From positions 682,001 through 746,000 of the forward strand of contig OZ260106.1 of assembly GCA_965284645.1 (NCBI GenBank): a stretch of 64,000 nucleotides of DNA. The letters run 5' to 3'. A program made the translations under genes and the position numbers. Positions 36,989-46,168 of the stretch are shown here, piece by piece (position 1 is the first letter of the stretch; each line of letters opens with the position of its first letter). Under the pieces are notes generated by a model that had not been told where the DNA came from, searched no databases, and saw only the letters and a program-made list of their open reading frames with translations. The stretch comes from JAIBAJ01 sp965284645. GTDB taxonomy: Bacteria; Bacteroidota; Bacteroidia; JAIBAJ01.

Positions 36989-37184
36989 GGACATGAAATA
37001 CCATAGCTCCGTACTTCACCTTCACCCGGGCACGAAGAACCCCGGGTAGCGATAGAAACGGAAAGCCCACAGGGATGCGTAGGCACGGAGCAGACCGAGG
37101 ACTTGCAGTGGATAGCGCGACCTTTTCGGCCCTTGCAAATAGTTTATTCGGGGTAGAATGGTTATGGCCGAAAAGGGACCCGCC
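36989..37184 (-). repeat. Family A structured repeat, copy A7
   Basis: Full-length. Stem 1 CCTTTTCGGCC/GGCCGAAAAGG as in A3; 3' stem ACCCGGG/CCCGGGT. Nearly identical to A9 (50.4 kb) over about 135 bp, including CACTGCAAGTCCTCGG and CGTTTCTATCGC, so the two are recent copies. Confidence 0.87.
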
Positions 37185-37342
37185 AAAAGAAACAAAATAC
37201 CCAATTGATAGGATGGTTGGTCACATTTAAGATGGTGATGCTTTTGAACGCCTTTGAAATTGCACGGAATAACTTTAGGATTTCGCTTTTCAAAGTTGAT
37301 GGAATTGCCTTAAAATTGCCTTCTATTTTAATCGTATTTGCC

Positions 37343-37825
37343 ATGACAATTGCTACCGCTGATTTGTATGACCAACACCAAGCCAAGGTTCAGGTACTTG
37401 ATTATATTGGGTTGAAGGATTTTGGAGGAAAACCACAGTTTTGGGGACAGGTAAAAACCCTGAAATGCTACGAAGACAATACCTTGGTGCGCACTGCCCT
37501 ATCTGAAAACGGGAAAGGAAAAGTGCTGGTGGTTGATGGAGGTGGATCGACACGGCATGCCTTGCTGGGCGATATGCTGGGCGAACTGGCTGTGAAAAAC
37601 GGATGGGAAGGAATAGTGATAAACGGTATGGTACGAGATTCGGTGGCCCTGTTGAAACTAAACCTCGGCGTAAAAGCCCTGGGAACAAATCCTGCTAAAA
37701 CGGAGAAAAGCAACCAAGGAATTTTGGATGCCACCCTGCGTATAGGCGGTGTAAGCATTCAATCAGGTGATTGGTTGTATGCCGACGAAGATGGTATCTT
37801 ACTTTCAAAGGAAGTATTGTCATAA
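37343..37825 (+). CDS. rraA: RraA-like protein
   Basis: 160 residues from the ATG at 37343, which matches the family's usual length; upstream starts in this frame give an unrelated extension. The signature is TADLYDQHQAKVQVLDYIGLKDFGG, VLVVDGGGSTRHALLGDMLGELAVKNGWEGIVINGMVRD (ligand site G-x-x-x-D and R-D) and GVKALGTNPAKTEK. Escherichia RraA inhibits RNase E; many homologues instead act as class II 4-hydroxy-4-methyl-2-oxoglutarate aldolases. Which applies here cannot be told; Bacteroidota RNase E homologues exist, so regulation is possible. Confidence 0.88.
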   Translation: MTIATADLYDQHQAKVQVLDYIGLKDFGGKPQFWGQVKTLKCYEDNTLVRTALSENGKGKVLVVDGGGSTRHALLGDMLGELAVKNGWEGIVINGMVRDSVALLKLNLGVKALGTNPAKTEKSNQGILDATLRIGGVSIQSGDWLYADEDGILLSKEVLS

Positions 37826-37918
37826 AAACTGTTGGGTACAGCTATTTTGATTCCTCATGCGGCAAAGGATTGCTGAGACTTATTGAAAATCAAAACCTTT
37901 GGAGGCTAATTCTAATAA

Positions 37919-38208
37919 TACCGAATGGACGTTATGTATAGTCCAATTTTTGGCTCACATTTTCTTGAAAAAATTGGACTACCATACTGTATCCTTGGTA
38001 TTTACCAATCTAATTTTACAAATAGCCTTTGGACTATTTAACCCAAATTAATCAATAGGAGGATTTATTAATCCGAACTACTTGATTTAGTTGGGTTTAC
38101 CCCGATTTAGCAGTTGTTATCAATTTGGCTATACAAATTGATTTACAACTGGTTAATCGTTTATGCATTTCTAATGCGTAATCTGGGTTTAAACAGTAGA
38201 ATCGGTAT
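37919..38208 (+). mobile_element. Family B element B3 carrying a nested family C element
   Basis: Ends TACCGAATGG and AGAATCGGTA, flanked by TAA on both sides. Internal 12-bp-type inverted repeat GTCCAATTTTT/AAAAAATTGGAC. The stretch TTTACCAATCTAATTTTACAAATAGCCTTTGGACTATTT matches B2 (47.4 kb) up to the point where C2 begins. Without C2 the element is about 138 bp, close to the 127 bp of B2. Confidence 0.72.
38042..38189 (+). mobile_element. Family C miniature element C2
   Basis: 148 bp, starts CCCAAATTAATCAATAGG and ends GCGTAATCTGGGT, flanked by TTAA at 38038-38041 and 38190-38193. Nested in B3. Confidence 0.85.
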
Positions 38209-38278
38209 AAAAGGCTGAAATGATATTTGGAGCAAAACAAGTCCAATTTCGCCACTAAAGGTTTGTTTCCTATCGTTT

Positions 38279-38286
38279 TATCTTTG
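38279..38286 (+). promoter_or_regulatory. -7 promoter box of the M43 protease gene
   Basis: TATCTTTG, exact TAnnTTTG consensus, 20 bp before the ATG at 38307. Confidence 0.55.
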
Positions 38287-38306
38287 TTTTCTGTTTCTAC
38301 CTCGAT

Positions 38307-41300
38307 ATGACCAAACGTTTTCTATCCTTTCTCCTTGTTTGTTTCAGCCTTTTTGGACCGAAGCTTTTTGGCCAAACCGGTGTCCCACCGCAACGAACCT
38401 GTGGTACCCAACCTCCACCAGCCGAATATGAGGAGTGGTTTTCGCAGAAGGTAGCTGAGTATGTTGCCCAACAACAGCTTAGCCGTGCTGCGGTAGTAAA
38501 TTATACCATTCCGGTTATTATTCATATTATTCACAGTGGCACAGCTGAAGGTTCCGGTGCAAATATCTCCACTGCTCAGGCTCAGTCACAAATTCCAATT
38601 TTAAACGCCGACTTTGCAGGTACCAACTCCGATATCGGAAGTGTGCCTTCGGTATTTAATAGCGTAAAATCAGGCAACACAGGCATTCAATTTTGCTTGG
38701 CAAAGGTTGACCCCAGCGGAAATTTGTTGGCCCAAGATGGAATTGAACGGATAAACCGGGTGTCGAGAGGTTGGCAAAACCCAGGTACCATGAGTTCGGG
38801 TACGCTGCAATCGTATTTCGACCAAACCATAAAACCCGCAACCATATGGGATCCAACCAAATATTTGAATGTATGGATTACCGATGCCAGTACCAGCGGA
38901 TTGTTGGGTTATGCCTCCTTTCCGGCAGGAACGGGTTTGACAGGACTTTCGGGCGTAGAATCGGCCAATACCAGCGGTGTCGTTATTAATTATGAAGCTT
39001 GGGGTAATATTGGATCGGCCGCAGCACCCTACAACAAGGGCCGAACAGCTACCCATGAAATTGGCCATTGGCTTGGACTTAGGCATATTTGGGGCGATGG
39101 AACCTGTGCCACCGACTATTGCAGCGACACCCCACCAGCACAAGGCTCCAATTATGGCTGCCCAACCCATCCCTACAATTCAGGTGTTTGTTCAGGAAAT
39201 ACCAATGGCGAAATGTTCATGAATTACATGGATTACACCAATGACGCCTGCATGTATATGTTCACCTTGGCCCAGGCAACCCGTATGCAAACCGCTATGG
39301 CCAATGGCACCTACCGGGTTGGTTTGAATTCTTCCGGAAAATGCAATTCACCTTATGCCTTGGATATTGGTGTTACGGCTATTTTAAATCCAGTTTCGGG
39401 TAGCACCAGTTGCAATACAGCCGTTACACCTTCGATTACGCTTTCCAATTTGGGTAGCTCCACAGTTACCTCTGCCACCATCACCTATTCCTATGATGGA
39501 GGAACGGCTTCCACTTTTGCTTGGACCGGAAGTTTGGCCAGCGGAGCCTCCACTACTATTACCTTACCCACCAATTCGAATCTAAGCATTGCAGCCCACA
39601 GCTTTACTGCCACTTCAAGTTTGCCAAATGGTTCGTCCGACCAAAATGCGGCCAACAATACCAGCACTTCATCTTTTACCATTGCTACACCAACCTTAAC
39701 ACCTTTGCCTTTTAGCCAAGGCTTTCAAGGCACCACCTTTGTGCCTACCGGCTGGACCCTTAGCAATGCCAACGGCGATGGAACCTGGACTAGGACAACC
39801 ACTGCCGGGGGATTTGGCACCAGTTCGGCTTGTGCTCGCATGGATAGCTATTCGCCCAATACGACCAATGCAGGTACCATCGATGAAATGATAACGCCCA
39901 CCTTTGGTTTGGTGGGTTATTCGTCGGCAACCCTAACGTTTGATGTGGCCTATGCCCGCTACAATGCTACGAATATTGATTCCTTGATTGTACTAGCCTC
40001 CACCGACTGCGGAGTAACTTGGACCCGTTTGTACAATAAAGGTGGTAGTGGTTTGGCTACCGCTCCTGATAAAACCAATGCGATTTTTGTTCCTACATCG
40101 AGCCAATGGAGAACGGAGACTATTAATTTGGGCAGTTATGTTGGAGCTTCCAACATTCGTTTTGCTTTCCGCAGCCGCGCCGGATATGGTCAGGCATTGT
40201 ATATCGACAATATTAACCTATCGGCTGTTACGGCAAGTGTGCAAGCCGGAGTGAGTATTACACAAACTACCGGAACCAATCCTATTTGTTCAGGATCTAC
40301 TGCCACCTTCACCGCTACTGCCACCAATGGAGGAAGTTCGCCTTCGTTCCAATGGCTTGTAAATGGAGCTAACGCAGGTACAGGTCAAACCTTTACAAGT
40401 TCCACACTTCCCAATGGAGCGGTTGTAAGTTGTGTTTTAACTTCTAATTTGGCAGGGGTAACAGGCAACCCGGCTTCTTCGAATGCCATAACTATGACGG
40501 TGAACCAAACACCGGCTACACCTAGTCCAAATTCGAATGGACCAATTTGTTCGGGAACCACTTTAAGCTTAAGCACAACAACGGTTTCGGGTGCAACCTA
40601 TGCCTGGTCGGGTCCGAATTCATATGCCAGTACAAGCCAAAATCCTACACGTTCGAATGCCAATACCGGCATGTCGGGGACTTACAGCCTTGTTGTTACA
40701 GCCAATGGTTGCAGCAGTGCTGCCGGAACAGTAGCTGTTACCGTTAACCAAACACCTTCTACTCCGAATCCAAGTAGCAATAGCCCAGTATGTTCGGGCA
40801 ATGCACTCAACTTAAGTGTAGGCAGTGTTTCAAATGCCACTTATGCTTGGACAGGCCCCAATGCTTATACCTCTACTTCCCAAAATCCTAGTTTGGCCAA
40901 TGCCACAACCTCCATGTCGGGAACTTACAGTCTTGTAACCACAGTAAACGGTTGCAGCAGTGCCGCAGGAACAGTGAATATTACCGTAAACAACAGCCCG
41001 GCCACCCCAACACCAAATAGCAACAGCCCCATTTGTTCGGGATCTAGTTTAAACCTATCCACAACCACGGTGGCCAATGCTAGCTATGCTTGGACGGGTC
41101 CAAACGGATATTCCAGCACCCAGCAAAATCCAACCCGCACCAATGCAAGCACAGCTATGAGTGGAACCTATTCCCTCACGGTTACAGTAAATGGATGTAC
41201 CAGTACCGCAGGAAGTATTGCCGTAACAGTAAACAGTGCCGCATCTACTCCAAATGCCTCGAGCAACAGTCCGGTTTGTGCTGGAAACACCTTGAACCTT

Positions 41301-42479
41301 TCCACTTCGGTAACCGGTGCCACTTACACATGGACGGGCCCCAACGGATTTAGTAGCACTCAACAAAATCCAAGCATTTCGAATATAACAGCAACGGAGG
41401 CGGGAACTTATACCTTAACTGTAACGTCCGGCAGTTGTACCAGCGCCCCAGCCAGCATTACCGTAGCTGTAAACAATGCTTTGGCAAGCCCAACCATCAC
41501 TACAGCGGCTTCGGCATGTGTTGGTGGTGCAATTAGTCTTTCAACTGCAGCGGTAAGCAATGCCAGCTATGCTTGGTCGGGACCCAACGGATTTACCAGT
41601 ATTCAGCAAAATCCTACCATCAATAATATTTCTACCAACAATGCCGGAACATATACTTTAACCCTAACGGCAAATGGTTGTACCAGTCCGCAGGGCAGCG
41701 CTGTGGTGGTGGTTTTACCTACTGTTTCTCCAAGCATTAGCATAAACAGCAATCCTTCGAACCCCGTAATTTGCGCGGGCGATAACCTTGCTTTTACGTC
41801 GGCTAGTGTTAATGCGGGTTCTGCTCCAAGCTATACTTGGCTTGTCAACAATGTGGTACAAAGCGGTTCAACCCAAGCCACTTTTACCTCAACTACCTTA
41901 AGCAATGGTGATGTAGTTCAATGCCAATTGGTTTCTTCAACGGCCTGTGCAACCCCAAGCACAGTAAGCAGCAATACTATTTCGGTAGTAGTTGATTCTA
42001 CTGCTACACCAAGCATTACAGCCGTTGGTGCTGATTTGGTATCAACATCCGCTACCAGCTACCAATGGTATTTGAATGGTTCGCTTATTCCCGGGGCTAC
42101 TGCCCAAATCTATACACCAACGGCCAATGGCGATTATACCGTTGTAACCACCAATGCCAACTGTCCTTCCAATCCTTCTTTGCCCTACAATGTGATTACT
42201 GTAGGGATAGCCCAGGTTGAAGAGGCTTTCCAACTTGCTGTATTCCCCAATCCTTCTACAGGGGACTTTATGGTGGAACTGGATGTTTTGAGTGGCCAAG
42301 AAGGAGTGTTTGAACTAAGAGATATGCTTGGACAATTGGTTTGGGGCAAAACAATCAAACTGGTTTCAGGCAAAAACAGCTTTCCCCTTTCCCTTCAGCA
42401 AGAGGCCAATGGAATTTACACTCTAGCGGTAATGGGCGAAAAGCTCAACCAATGGGTGAAATTGGTAGTGGAAAAATAG
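38307..42479 (+). CDS. Giant secreted M43 metalloprotease with Ig-like repeats and T9SS sorting domain
   Basis: 1390 residues: signal peptide (ending FGQ), an M43 (cytophagalysin/pappalysin-type) protease domain with zinc motif HEIGHWLGLRH starting at residue 250 and Met-turn NYMDY, a CARDB-like segment (about 355-465), a choice-of-anchor/MAM-like domain (about 470-645, GFQGTTFVPTGWTLSN), then seven Ig-like modules (about 650-1240), five of them highly alike (CSGxxLxLSTTTVxxATYAWTGPNGYSS). The C-terminal ~85 residues (VFPNPSTGDFMVEL ... GIYTLAVMGEKLNQW) form a type A T9SS sorting domain. Probably a cell-surface endopeptidase held out on an adhesive stalk. Preceded by C2/B3 and a consensus promoter box. 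Confidence 0.93.
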   Translation: MTKRFLSFLLVCFSLFGPKLFGQTGVPPQRTCGTQPPPAEYEEWFSQKVAEYVAQQQLSRAAVVNYTIPVIIHIIHSGTAEGSGANISTAQAQSQIPILNADFAGTNSDIGSVPSVFNSVKSGNTGIQFCLAKVDPSGNLLAQDGIERINRVSRGWQNPGTMSSGTLQSYFDQTIKPATIWDPTKYLNVWITDASTSGLLGYASFPAGTGLTGLSGVESANTSGVVINYEAWGNIGSAAAPYNKGRTATHEIGHWLGLRHIWGDGTCATDYCSDTPPAQGSNYGCPTHPYNSGVCSGNTNGEMFMNYMDYTNDACMYMFTLAQATRMQTAMANGTYRVGLNSSGKCNSPYALDIGVTAILNPVSGSTSCNTAVTPSITLSNLGSSTVTSATITYSYDGGTASTFAWTGSLASGASTTITLPTNSNLSIAAHSFTATSSLPNGSSDQNAANNTSTSSFTIATPTLTPLPFSQGFQGTTFVPTGWTLSNANGDGTWTRTTTAGGFGTSSACARMDSYSPNTTNAGTIDEMITPTFGLVGYSSATLTFDVAYARYNATNIDSLIVLASTDCGVTWTRLYNKGGSGLATAPDKTNAIFVPTSSQWRTETINLGSYVGASNIRFAFRSRAGYGQALYIDNINLSAVTASVQAGVSITQTTGTNPICSGSTATFTATATNGGSSPSFQWLVNGANAGTGQTFTSSTLPNGAVVSCVLTSNLAGVTGNPASSNAITMTVNQTPATPSPNSNGPICSGTTLSLSTTTVSGATYAWSGPNSYASTSQNPTRSNANTGMSGTYSLVVTANGCSSAAGTVAVTVNQTPSTPNPSSNSPVCSGNALNLSVGSVSNATYAWTGPNAYTSTSQNPSLANATTSMSGTYSLVTTVNGCSSAAGTVNITVNNSPATPTPNSNSPICSGSSLNLSTTTVANASYAWTGPNGYSSTQQNPTRTNASTAMSGTYSLTVTVNGCTSTAGSIAVTVNSAASTPNASSNSPVCAGNTLNLSTSVTGATYTWTGPNGFSSTQQNPSISNITATEAGTYTLTVTSGSCTSAPASITVAVNNALASPTITTAASACVGGAISLSTAAVSNASYAWSGPNGFTSIQQNPTINNISTNNAGTYTLTLTANGCTSPQGSAVVVVLPTVSPSISINSNPSNPVICAGDNLAFTSASVNAGSAPSYTWLVNNVVQSGSTQATFTSTTLSNGDVVQCQLVSSTACATPSTVSSNTISVVVDSTATPSITAVGADLVSTSATSYQWYLNGSLIPGATAQIYTPTANGDYTVVTTNANCPSNPSLPYNVITVGIAQVEEAFQLAVFPNPSTGDFMVELDVLSGQEGVFELRDMLGQLVWGKTIKLVSGKNSFPLSLQQEANGIYTLAVMGEKLNQWVKLVVEK
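40510..41720 (+). repeat. Tandem coding repeats, about 240 bp each
   Basis: Five consecutive in-frame copies encoding ~80-residue Ig-like modules within the M43 protein. Similarity at DNA level is high in the AATTCGGGTCCxAAC and GGAACCTACAGCCT stretches, so copy number may vary by recombination. Confidence 0.75.
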
Positions 42480-42518
42480 GATTAGGAATTTTTTGGAATA
42501 CCAAACAGAAATGAGCAA

Positions 42519-42526
42519 TACCTTTG
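42519..42526 (+). promoter_or_regulatory. -7 promoter box of the DUF4159 gene
   Basis: TACCTTTG, exact consensus, ending 5 bp before the ATG at 42532. It lies inside a longer open frame (from 42493), which argues for the later start. Confidence 0.6.
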
Positions 42527-42531
42527 TAAGA

Positions 42532-43194
42532 ATGAAAAGGCTGTTGCTCATTTTTCCTTTAATCGGACTTCTATCTTTTACCCCGGGGAATCCTACCCTA
42601 AAAATTGCCTTGGTTAAATACAATGGTGGCGGTGATTGGTATGCCAATTTGCAAACATCCCTGCCCAATTTAATCAATTACTGTAATAAAAACCTCGGCA
42701 CTACCATCGACCCCCAACAAGCCATTGTAGAAATTGGCAGTCCTGAAATTTTCAACTATCCCTTTTTACACATTACTGGTCATGGCAATATTGTGTTTTC
42801 GGCCAATGAAGCTGAAAACCTTCGAAACTATCTGAAAGGTGGTGGTTTCCTGCATATCGACGATAACTATGGTTTGGATAAATTTATTCGGCCCCAGTTA
42901 AAAAAGGTTTTTCCTGAACTTGATTTAGTTGAATTGCCTTATTCACACCCCATTTACCACCAAAAATATTCCTTCAATACGGGCCTACCGAAAATCCATG
43001 AGCACGACAACAAACCACCTCAAGGCTTTGGATTAATTTATGAAGGTAGATTGGTATGCTTTTATAGCTTAGAATGCGACTTAGGCGATGGTTGGGAAGA
43101 TCCCGATGTGCACCACGATAGTCCGGAGGCGAGAGAAAAAGCCCTGAAAATGGGAGCCAATTTGATTCAATACGCGTTTACAGGAGGCGAGTAG
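42532..43194 (+). CDS. DUF4159-family exported protein
   Basis: 220 residues from the ATG at 42532 (signal peptide MKRLLLIFPLIGLLSFTPG); an ATG at 42493 is upstream of a promoter box and is unlikely. The DUF4159 pattern is clear: IALVKYNGGGDWYANLQTSLPNLI, FPFLHITGHG-type segment, LRNYLKGGGFLHIDDNYGLD, and a C-terminal GDGWEDPDVHHDSPEAREKAL. The fold resembles a glutamine amidotransferase-like Rossmann domain without its catalytic triad. Function unknown; found near MoxR/BatA-type genes in other genomes, none of which are here. Confidence 0.85.
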   Translation: MKRLLLIFPLIGLLSFTPGNPTLKIALVKYNGGGDWYANLQTSLPNLINYCNKNLGTTIDPQQAIVEIGSPEIFNYPFLHITGHGNIVFSANEAENLRNYLKGGGFLHIDDNYGLDKFIRPQLKKVFPELDLVELPYSHPIYHQKYSFNTGLPKIHEHDNKPPQGFGLIYEGRLVCFYSLECDLGDGWEDPDVHHDSPEAREKALKMGANLIQYAFTGGE

Positions 43195-43198
43195 TGCT

Positions 43199-43206
43199 TA
43201 CCTTTG
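43199..43206 (+). promoter_or_regulatory. -7 promoter box of rdgB
   Basis: TACCTTTG, exact consensus, ending 4 bp before the rdgB ATG and overlapping the space after the DUF4159 stop. It predicts a leaderless rdgB transcript. Confidence 0.6.
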
Positions 43207-43210
43207 GCAC

Positions 43211-43786
43211 ATGTCAACCCTTGTTTTTGCCACACACAATACCAAAAAAATTCAAGAACTCAAGAGTTTGTTGAAAGGCGACTTTGGAGTTATTTCGGCA
43301 CTGGAATTGGAAGTCCCTGAACCTGAAGAAACAGGAACTACCTTGGAAGAAAATTCGGCCCTCAAAGCCAATTTTGTATTCGATCATTGCCAAAAACCTT
43401 CGCTAGCCGACGATTCAGGACTTGAAGTTGATGCCTTGGATGGAAAACCAGGGGTGTTTTCAGCTCGGTATGCCGGTGAGCCCAAAAACGACAAAGCCAA
43501 TTTAAACCAGGTATTGTTGGAATTAAAAGGAGTAACCAATCGAGGTGCCCAGTTTAGAACCGTACTTTCTTACCGCGACGAAAGCGGGATTCACCAATTC
43601 GAAGGCATGGTGCGAGGCACTTTGCTCCATGAACCAAGAGGAGAAATGGGATTTGGATACGACCCCATTTTTGTACCGGAGGGCGACTCACGCACCTTCG
43701 CTGAAATGGAACTGAGTGAGAAAAACCAATACAGCCATCGAGCCAAAGCTTTTCAAAAATTCCTTACTTTTATTCAATCGAAATAA
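43211..43786 (+). CDS. rdgB: XTP/dITP diphosphatase (RdgB/HAM1)
   Basis: 191 residues, normal family length. It hydrolyses non-canonical purine triphosphates (dITP, XTP) to monophosphates, protecting DNA, in the cytosol. Signatures: LVFATHNTKKIQEL, ENSALKANF, LADDSGLEVDALDGKPGVFSARYAG, GFGYDPIFVPEG and the closing YSHRAKAFQKF. The next gene starts 5 bp later. Confidence 0.97.
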   Translation: MSTLVFATHNTKKIQELKSLLKGDFGVISALELEVPEPEETGTTLEENSALKANFVFDHCQKPSLADDSGLEVDALDGKPGVFSARYAGEPKNDKANLNQVLLELKGVTNRGAQFRTVLSYRDESGIHQFEGMVRGTLLHEPRGEMGFGYDPIFVPEGDSRTFAEMELSEKNQYSHRAKAFQKFLTFIQSK

Positions 43787-43791
43787 GCTTC

Positions 43792-45432
43792 ATGCTGATA
43801 AAACGGTTTGAAAATGGCCAATCGCTGCTTCTACCCTTGCTTTGGGGGTTTTGCCTTTTTTGGACCATCTCACCTTTTCCTTTTCCTTTTGGCAACCAGG
43901 ATCCCTACATGTTTTGGGCCATCAATGCCAGTTTGGATGGTATGTTGAATGCCGATTTCCTTGCCCAGCAGCCTGATCCGTTTCCTTTGGTAAGTCTGCT
44001 GTTTAGGTTTTTTTCCATTTCTTTTTTTCCTACCATCTCCCACTTGCTTCTGTTTGTCTTATGCGTTTTGTACACCAAAGTGGCGATAGATCTGTTAAAA
44101 AACCAATGGATTGCCTTTCCTATTCTTGTTCCTACTTTGTTTTTATTAGCGCATTCCTCCTTTTTCTGGAGTAGCTTTTTCCTTCATTTCATGGATATAG
44201 ACTTGCGTTGGTTTTGGCACCATGGTATTGCCGAACAAGGCTTGCTATTTGGGTATTTTCAACCAAGCGCCTTTGGGGTTTTTCTGCTTTTGGGTGTTGG
44301 CTATTTTTTTCAAACGAAATACAAAGAATTTTTACTGTGCCTGCTAGTGGCCGGTGCCTTTCATGCCAATTACATTTTGTTGGGGGCCTTGATTTTGGGA
44401 CTTGCATTTGTTTTCCAATCCAAAGCCCTGTGGAAGGAAAAGGGATTGCTTGTCATACTTCTGCTTGTTTGGGGAACCTATATGCTGTATAGTTACCACT
44501 ACTTTAAAGTGGAGGGGCAGGCATTTCTCGAGGCATCCAACTATTTTATCCAAAACAACCCCCACCTCGATCCTTTCAATTGGATAAACCTAGATTCGGT
44601 GCTGAAAGCTATCGTGATGTTTGCCGTATTTTGGTTTTACCGCGAAAGTCAATCCGGTAAGTTTCTATTGTCCCTGCTTGGAATAACGGTATTGCTGTCT
44701 ATCCTTACCTTGATTAGTAAAAATGTATTCCTCATCAATTTTGCTCCTTGGCGCATGAGTGTGGTGCTGATGCCTTTTGCCTTGTTTTTAGGTATTCGTA
44801 GGGTAGCTGAATGGGTTACTGACCAGTCGGGTAACAAATGGTTTCCGCTTTGGGGCTTGGTTTTAGGCGCATTGGTTGCCGAATTGGTTTTTCGGTTTTT
44901 CGGTAATACCTCCCCAGCATATATGCAACAATGGCGCTGGATAGCCTTTTTTTGTATGGCTATTGGAGCGGCCTTGGTTTGGATGTTTTCCCGCTTTCCG
45001 AAATACCATGTTTTTCCTGCCTTCTTGGTGTTGGTTACGGCGCCAGCCTTAGGTGTGATGCAGTATACCTTCGAGAAACGCGAACTAAGCAGTTTGCCTG
45101 AATCGACCATCGAAAAAGATTTACACGCCTTACGGGCTCCAAAACCGGTGGTGCTTTTCCCTTTAAGCATGAAGGTTTTTCGACTGCGCAGCCTTTGTCC
45201 GGTGTATATCGATGCCAATGTGTACTTTTCGCCCGCTTTACCTGAGTGGAAGCGGAGACAAACTTGGAACAAGGCGTTTTTTCAAAATCCAGGGAATTTT
45301 TCCGCTGCGGATATTCGGAAGGAAGGCATCACCCATTTGGTTTGTAGTCCTGATTTACCCCTCAACGATAGCATTTGGACCTTAAAAAAAGCTTACCCCA
45401 ACCTAAACCTTTACCAGCTCCATGAACCTTAA
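43792..45432 (+). CDS. Polytopic membrane protein, possibly GT-C-like
   Basis: 546 residues with about 11-12 hydrophobic segments through residue 430 and a soluble C-terminal ~110 residues (RELSSLPESTIEKDLHAL ... LVCSPDLPLNDSIWTLKKAYP). The overall design (many membrane helices, short periplasmic tail with DxxI-like strand segments) resembles integral-membrane glycosyltransferases of the GT-C type, but I see no confident catalytic motif. It overlaps the Wzm gene by 11 bp, so it is cotranscribed with the exporter and probably works in surface glycan assembly. Confidence 0.65.
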   Translation: MLIKRFENGQSLLLPLLWGFCLFWTISPFPFPFGNQDPYMFWAINASLDGMLNADFLAQQPDPFPLVSLLFRFFSISFFPTISHLLLFVLCVLYTKVAIDLLKNQWIAFPILVPTLFLLAHSSFFWSSFFLHFMDIDLRWFWHHGIAEQGLLFGYFQPSAFGVFLLLGVGYFFQTKYKEFLLCLLVAGAFHANYILLGALILGLAFVFQSKALWKEKGLLVILLLVWGTYMLYSYHYFKVEGQAFLEASNYFIQNNPHLDPFNWINLDSVLKAIVMFAVFWFYRESQSGKFLLSLLGITVLLSILTLISKNVFLINFAPWRMSVVLMPFALFLGIRRVAEWVTDQSGNKWFPLWGLVLGALVAELVFRFFGNTSPAYMQQWRWIAFFCMAIGAALVWMFSRFPKYHVFPAFLVLVTAPALGVMQYTFEKRELSSLPESTIEKDLHALRAPKPVVLFPLSMKVFRLRSLCPVYIDANVYFSPALPEWKRRQTWNKAFFQNPGNFSAADIRKEGITHLVCSPDLPLNDSIWTLKKAYPNLNLYQLHEP

Positions 45433-46168
45433 GCAATACCTGCAAATGTTGGCCGCTTTCTGGCGCAGGGAATGGCTGGTGCGCTATGGACAATCTTTCG
45501 GTGGATTGGTATTTCTGTTAGCGAACCCCGCTTTGATGGTGGGTTTAAAATGGGTAAACCGCACACCCGATACACCGCTCGCTTCGTATCACTTTTTCTT
45601 ATTTGGTTTAATGTGGTGGCTCTTTCTTTCATCGCTTATCACCAATGCCGCGGCCGTAGTTTCATCCCATGCCGATTTGGTTCGCAAAAACGCCTTTCCT
45701 CGCAGCATTTTGGTCCTGCTTCCCCTTTGTTTAGGATTGCTGGATTGGGCTTTTGGTGTGCTTCTTTTCGCTCTCTTCGATTGGTTTTACTTTCCCGAAC
45801 TGGTGCCGCAAGTAGCCTATTTACTGCCTTTGTTTTTTATGCTTTTGCCTTTTGCCTTCGGACTTTCTGCCCTGTTGATCAGCATTTTGTTCAGGTTCCC
45901 TAAGTTAAGGTATGCTATACCCTTTTTATTGATTTTAGTGTTTATCAGTTGCCAGTTTTTTCAAGGAGGCAGTCCTTCCGAAGTATACATCTGGCTAAAT
46001 CCTGTGGCTGGGTTTATGACCTACGAAAGCCTCTACCAGAAATTCCATTTGGCCAACCATTGCATCTACCCAAGTCTTCCCTATGTAAGTTTGGGCGTTG
46101 GTTTAGTATATTGGGTTGTAGGTTTCTTGCTTTTCCGATTTGTTTCACCTCGATTAGCCGATTTTTGA
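45422..46168 (+). CDS. wzm: ABC-2-type polysaccharide export permease (Wzm-like)
   Basis: 248 residues with six hydrophobic segments and the Wzm/TagG pattern: N-terminal WRREWLVRYGQSFGGLVFLLANPALM, then SLITNAAAVVSSHADLVRKNAFPRSILVLLPL, and ending with FLLFRFVSPRLADF. These permeases pair with Wzt to move O-antigen, teichoic acid or capsule-like glycans across the inner membrane. The next gene's ATG overlaps its stop by 1 base (TGATG), and that gene is a Wzt-like ATPase. Confidence 0.85.
   Translation: MNLKQYLQMLAAFWRREWLVRYGQSFGGLVFLLANPALMVGLKWVNRTPDTPLASYHFFLFGLMWWLFLSSLITNAAAVVSSHADLVRKNAFPRSILVLLPLCLGLLDWAFGVLLFALFDWFYFPELVPQVAYLLPLFFMLLPFAFGLSALLISILFRFPKLRYAIPFLLILVFISCQFFQGGSPSEVYIWLNPVAGFMTYESLYQKFHLANHCIYPSLPYVSLGVGLVYWVVGFLLFRFVSPRLADF

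Noticed and set aside
37205..37342. 46-codon N-terminal extension of the RraA-like gene
   Set aside because: Family members start at the equivalent of 37343; the extension is not similar to anything and abuts a family A copy.
45949..46167. 73-codon N-terminal extension of the Wzt-like gene
   Set aside because: It lies inside the permease gene; the ATG at 46168 overlaps the permease stop as TGATG and begins the family similarity.
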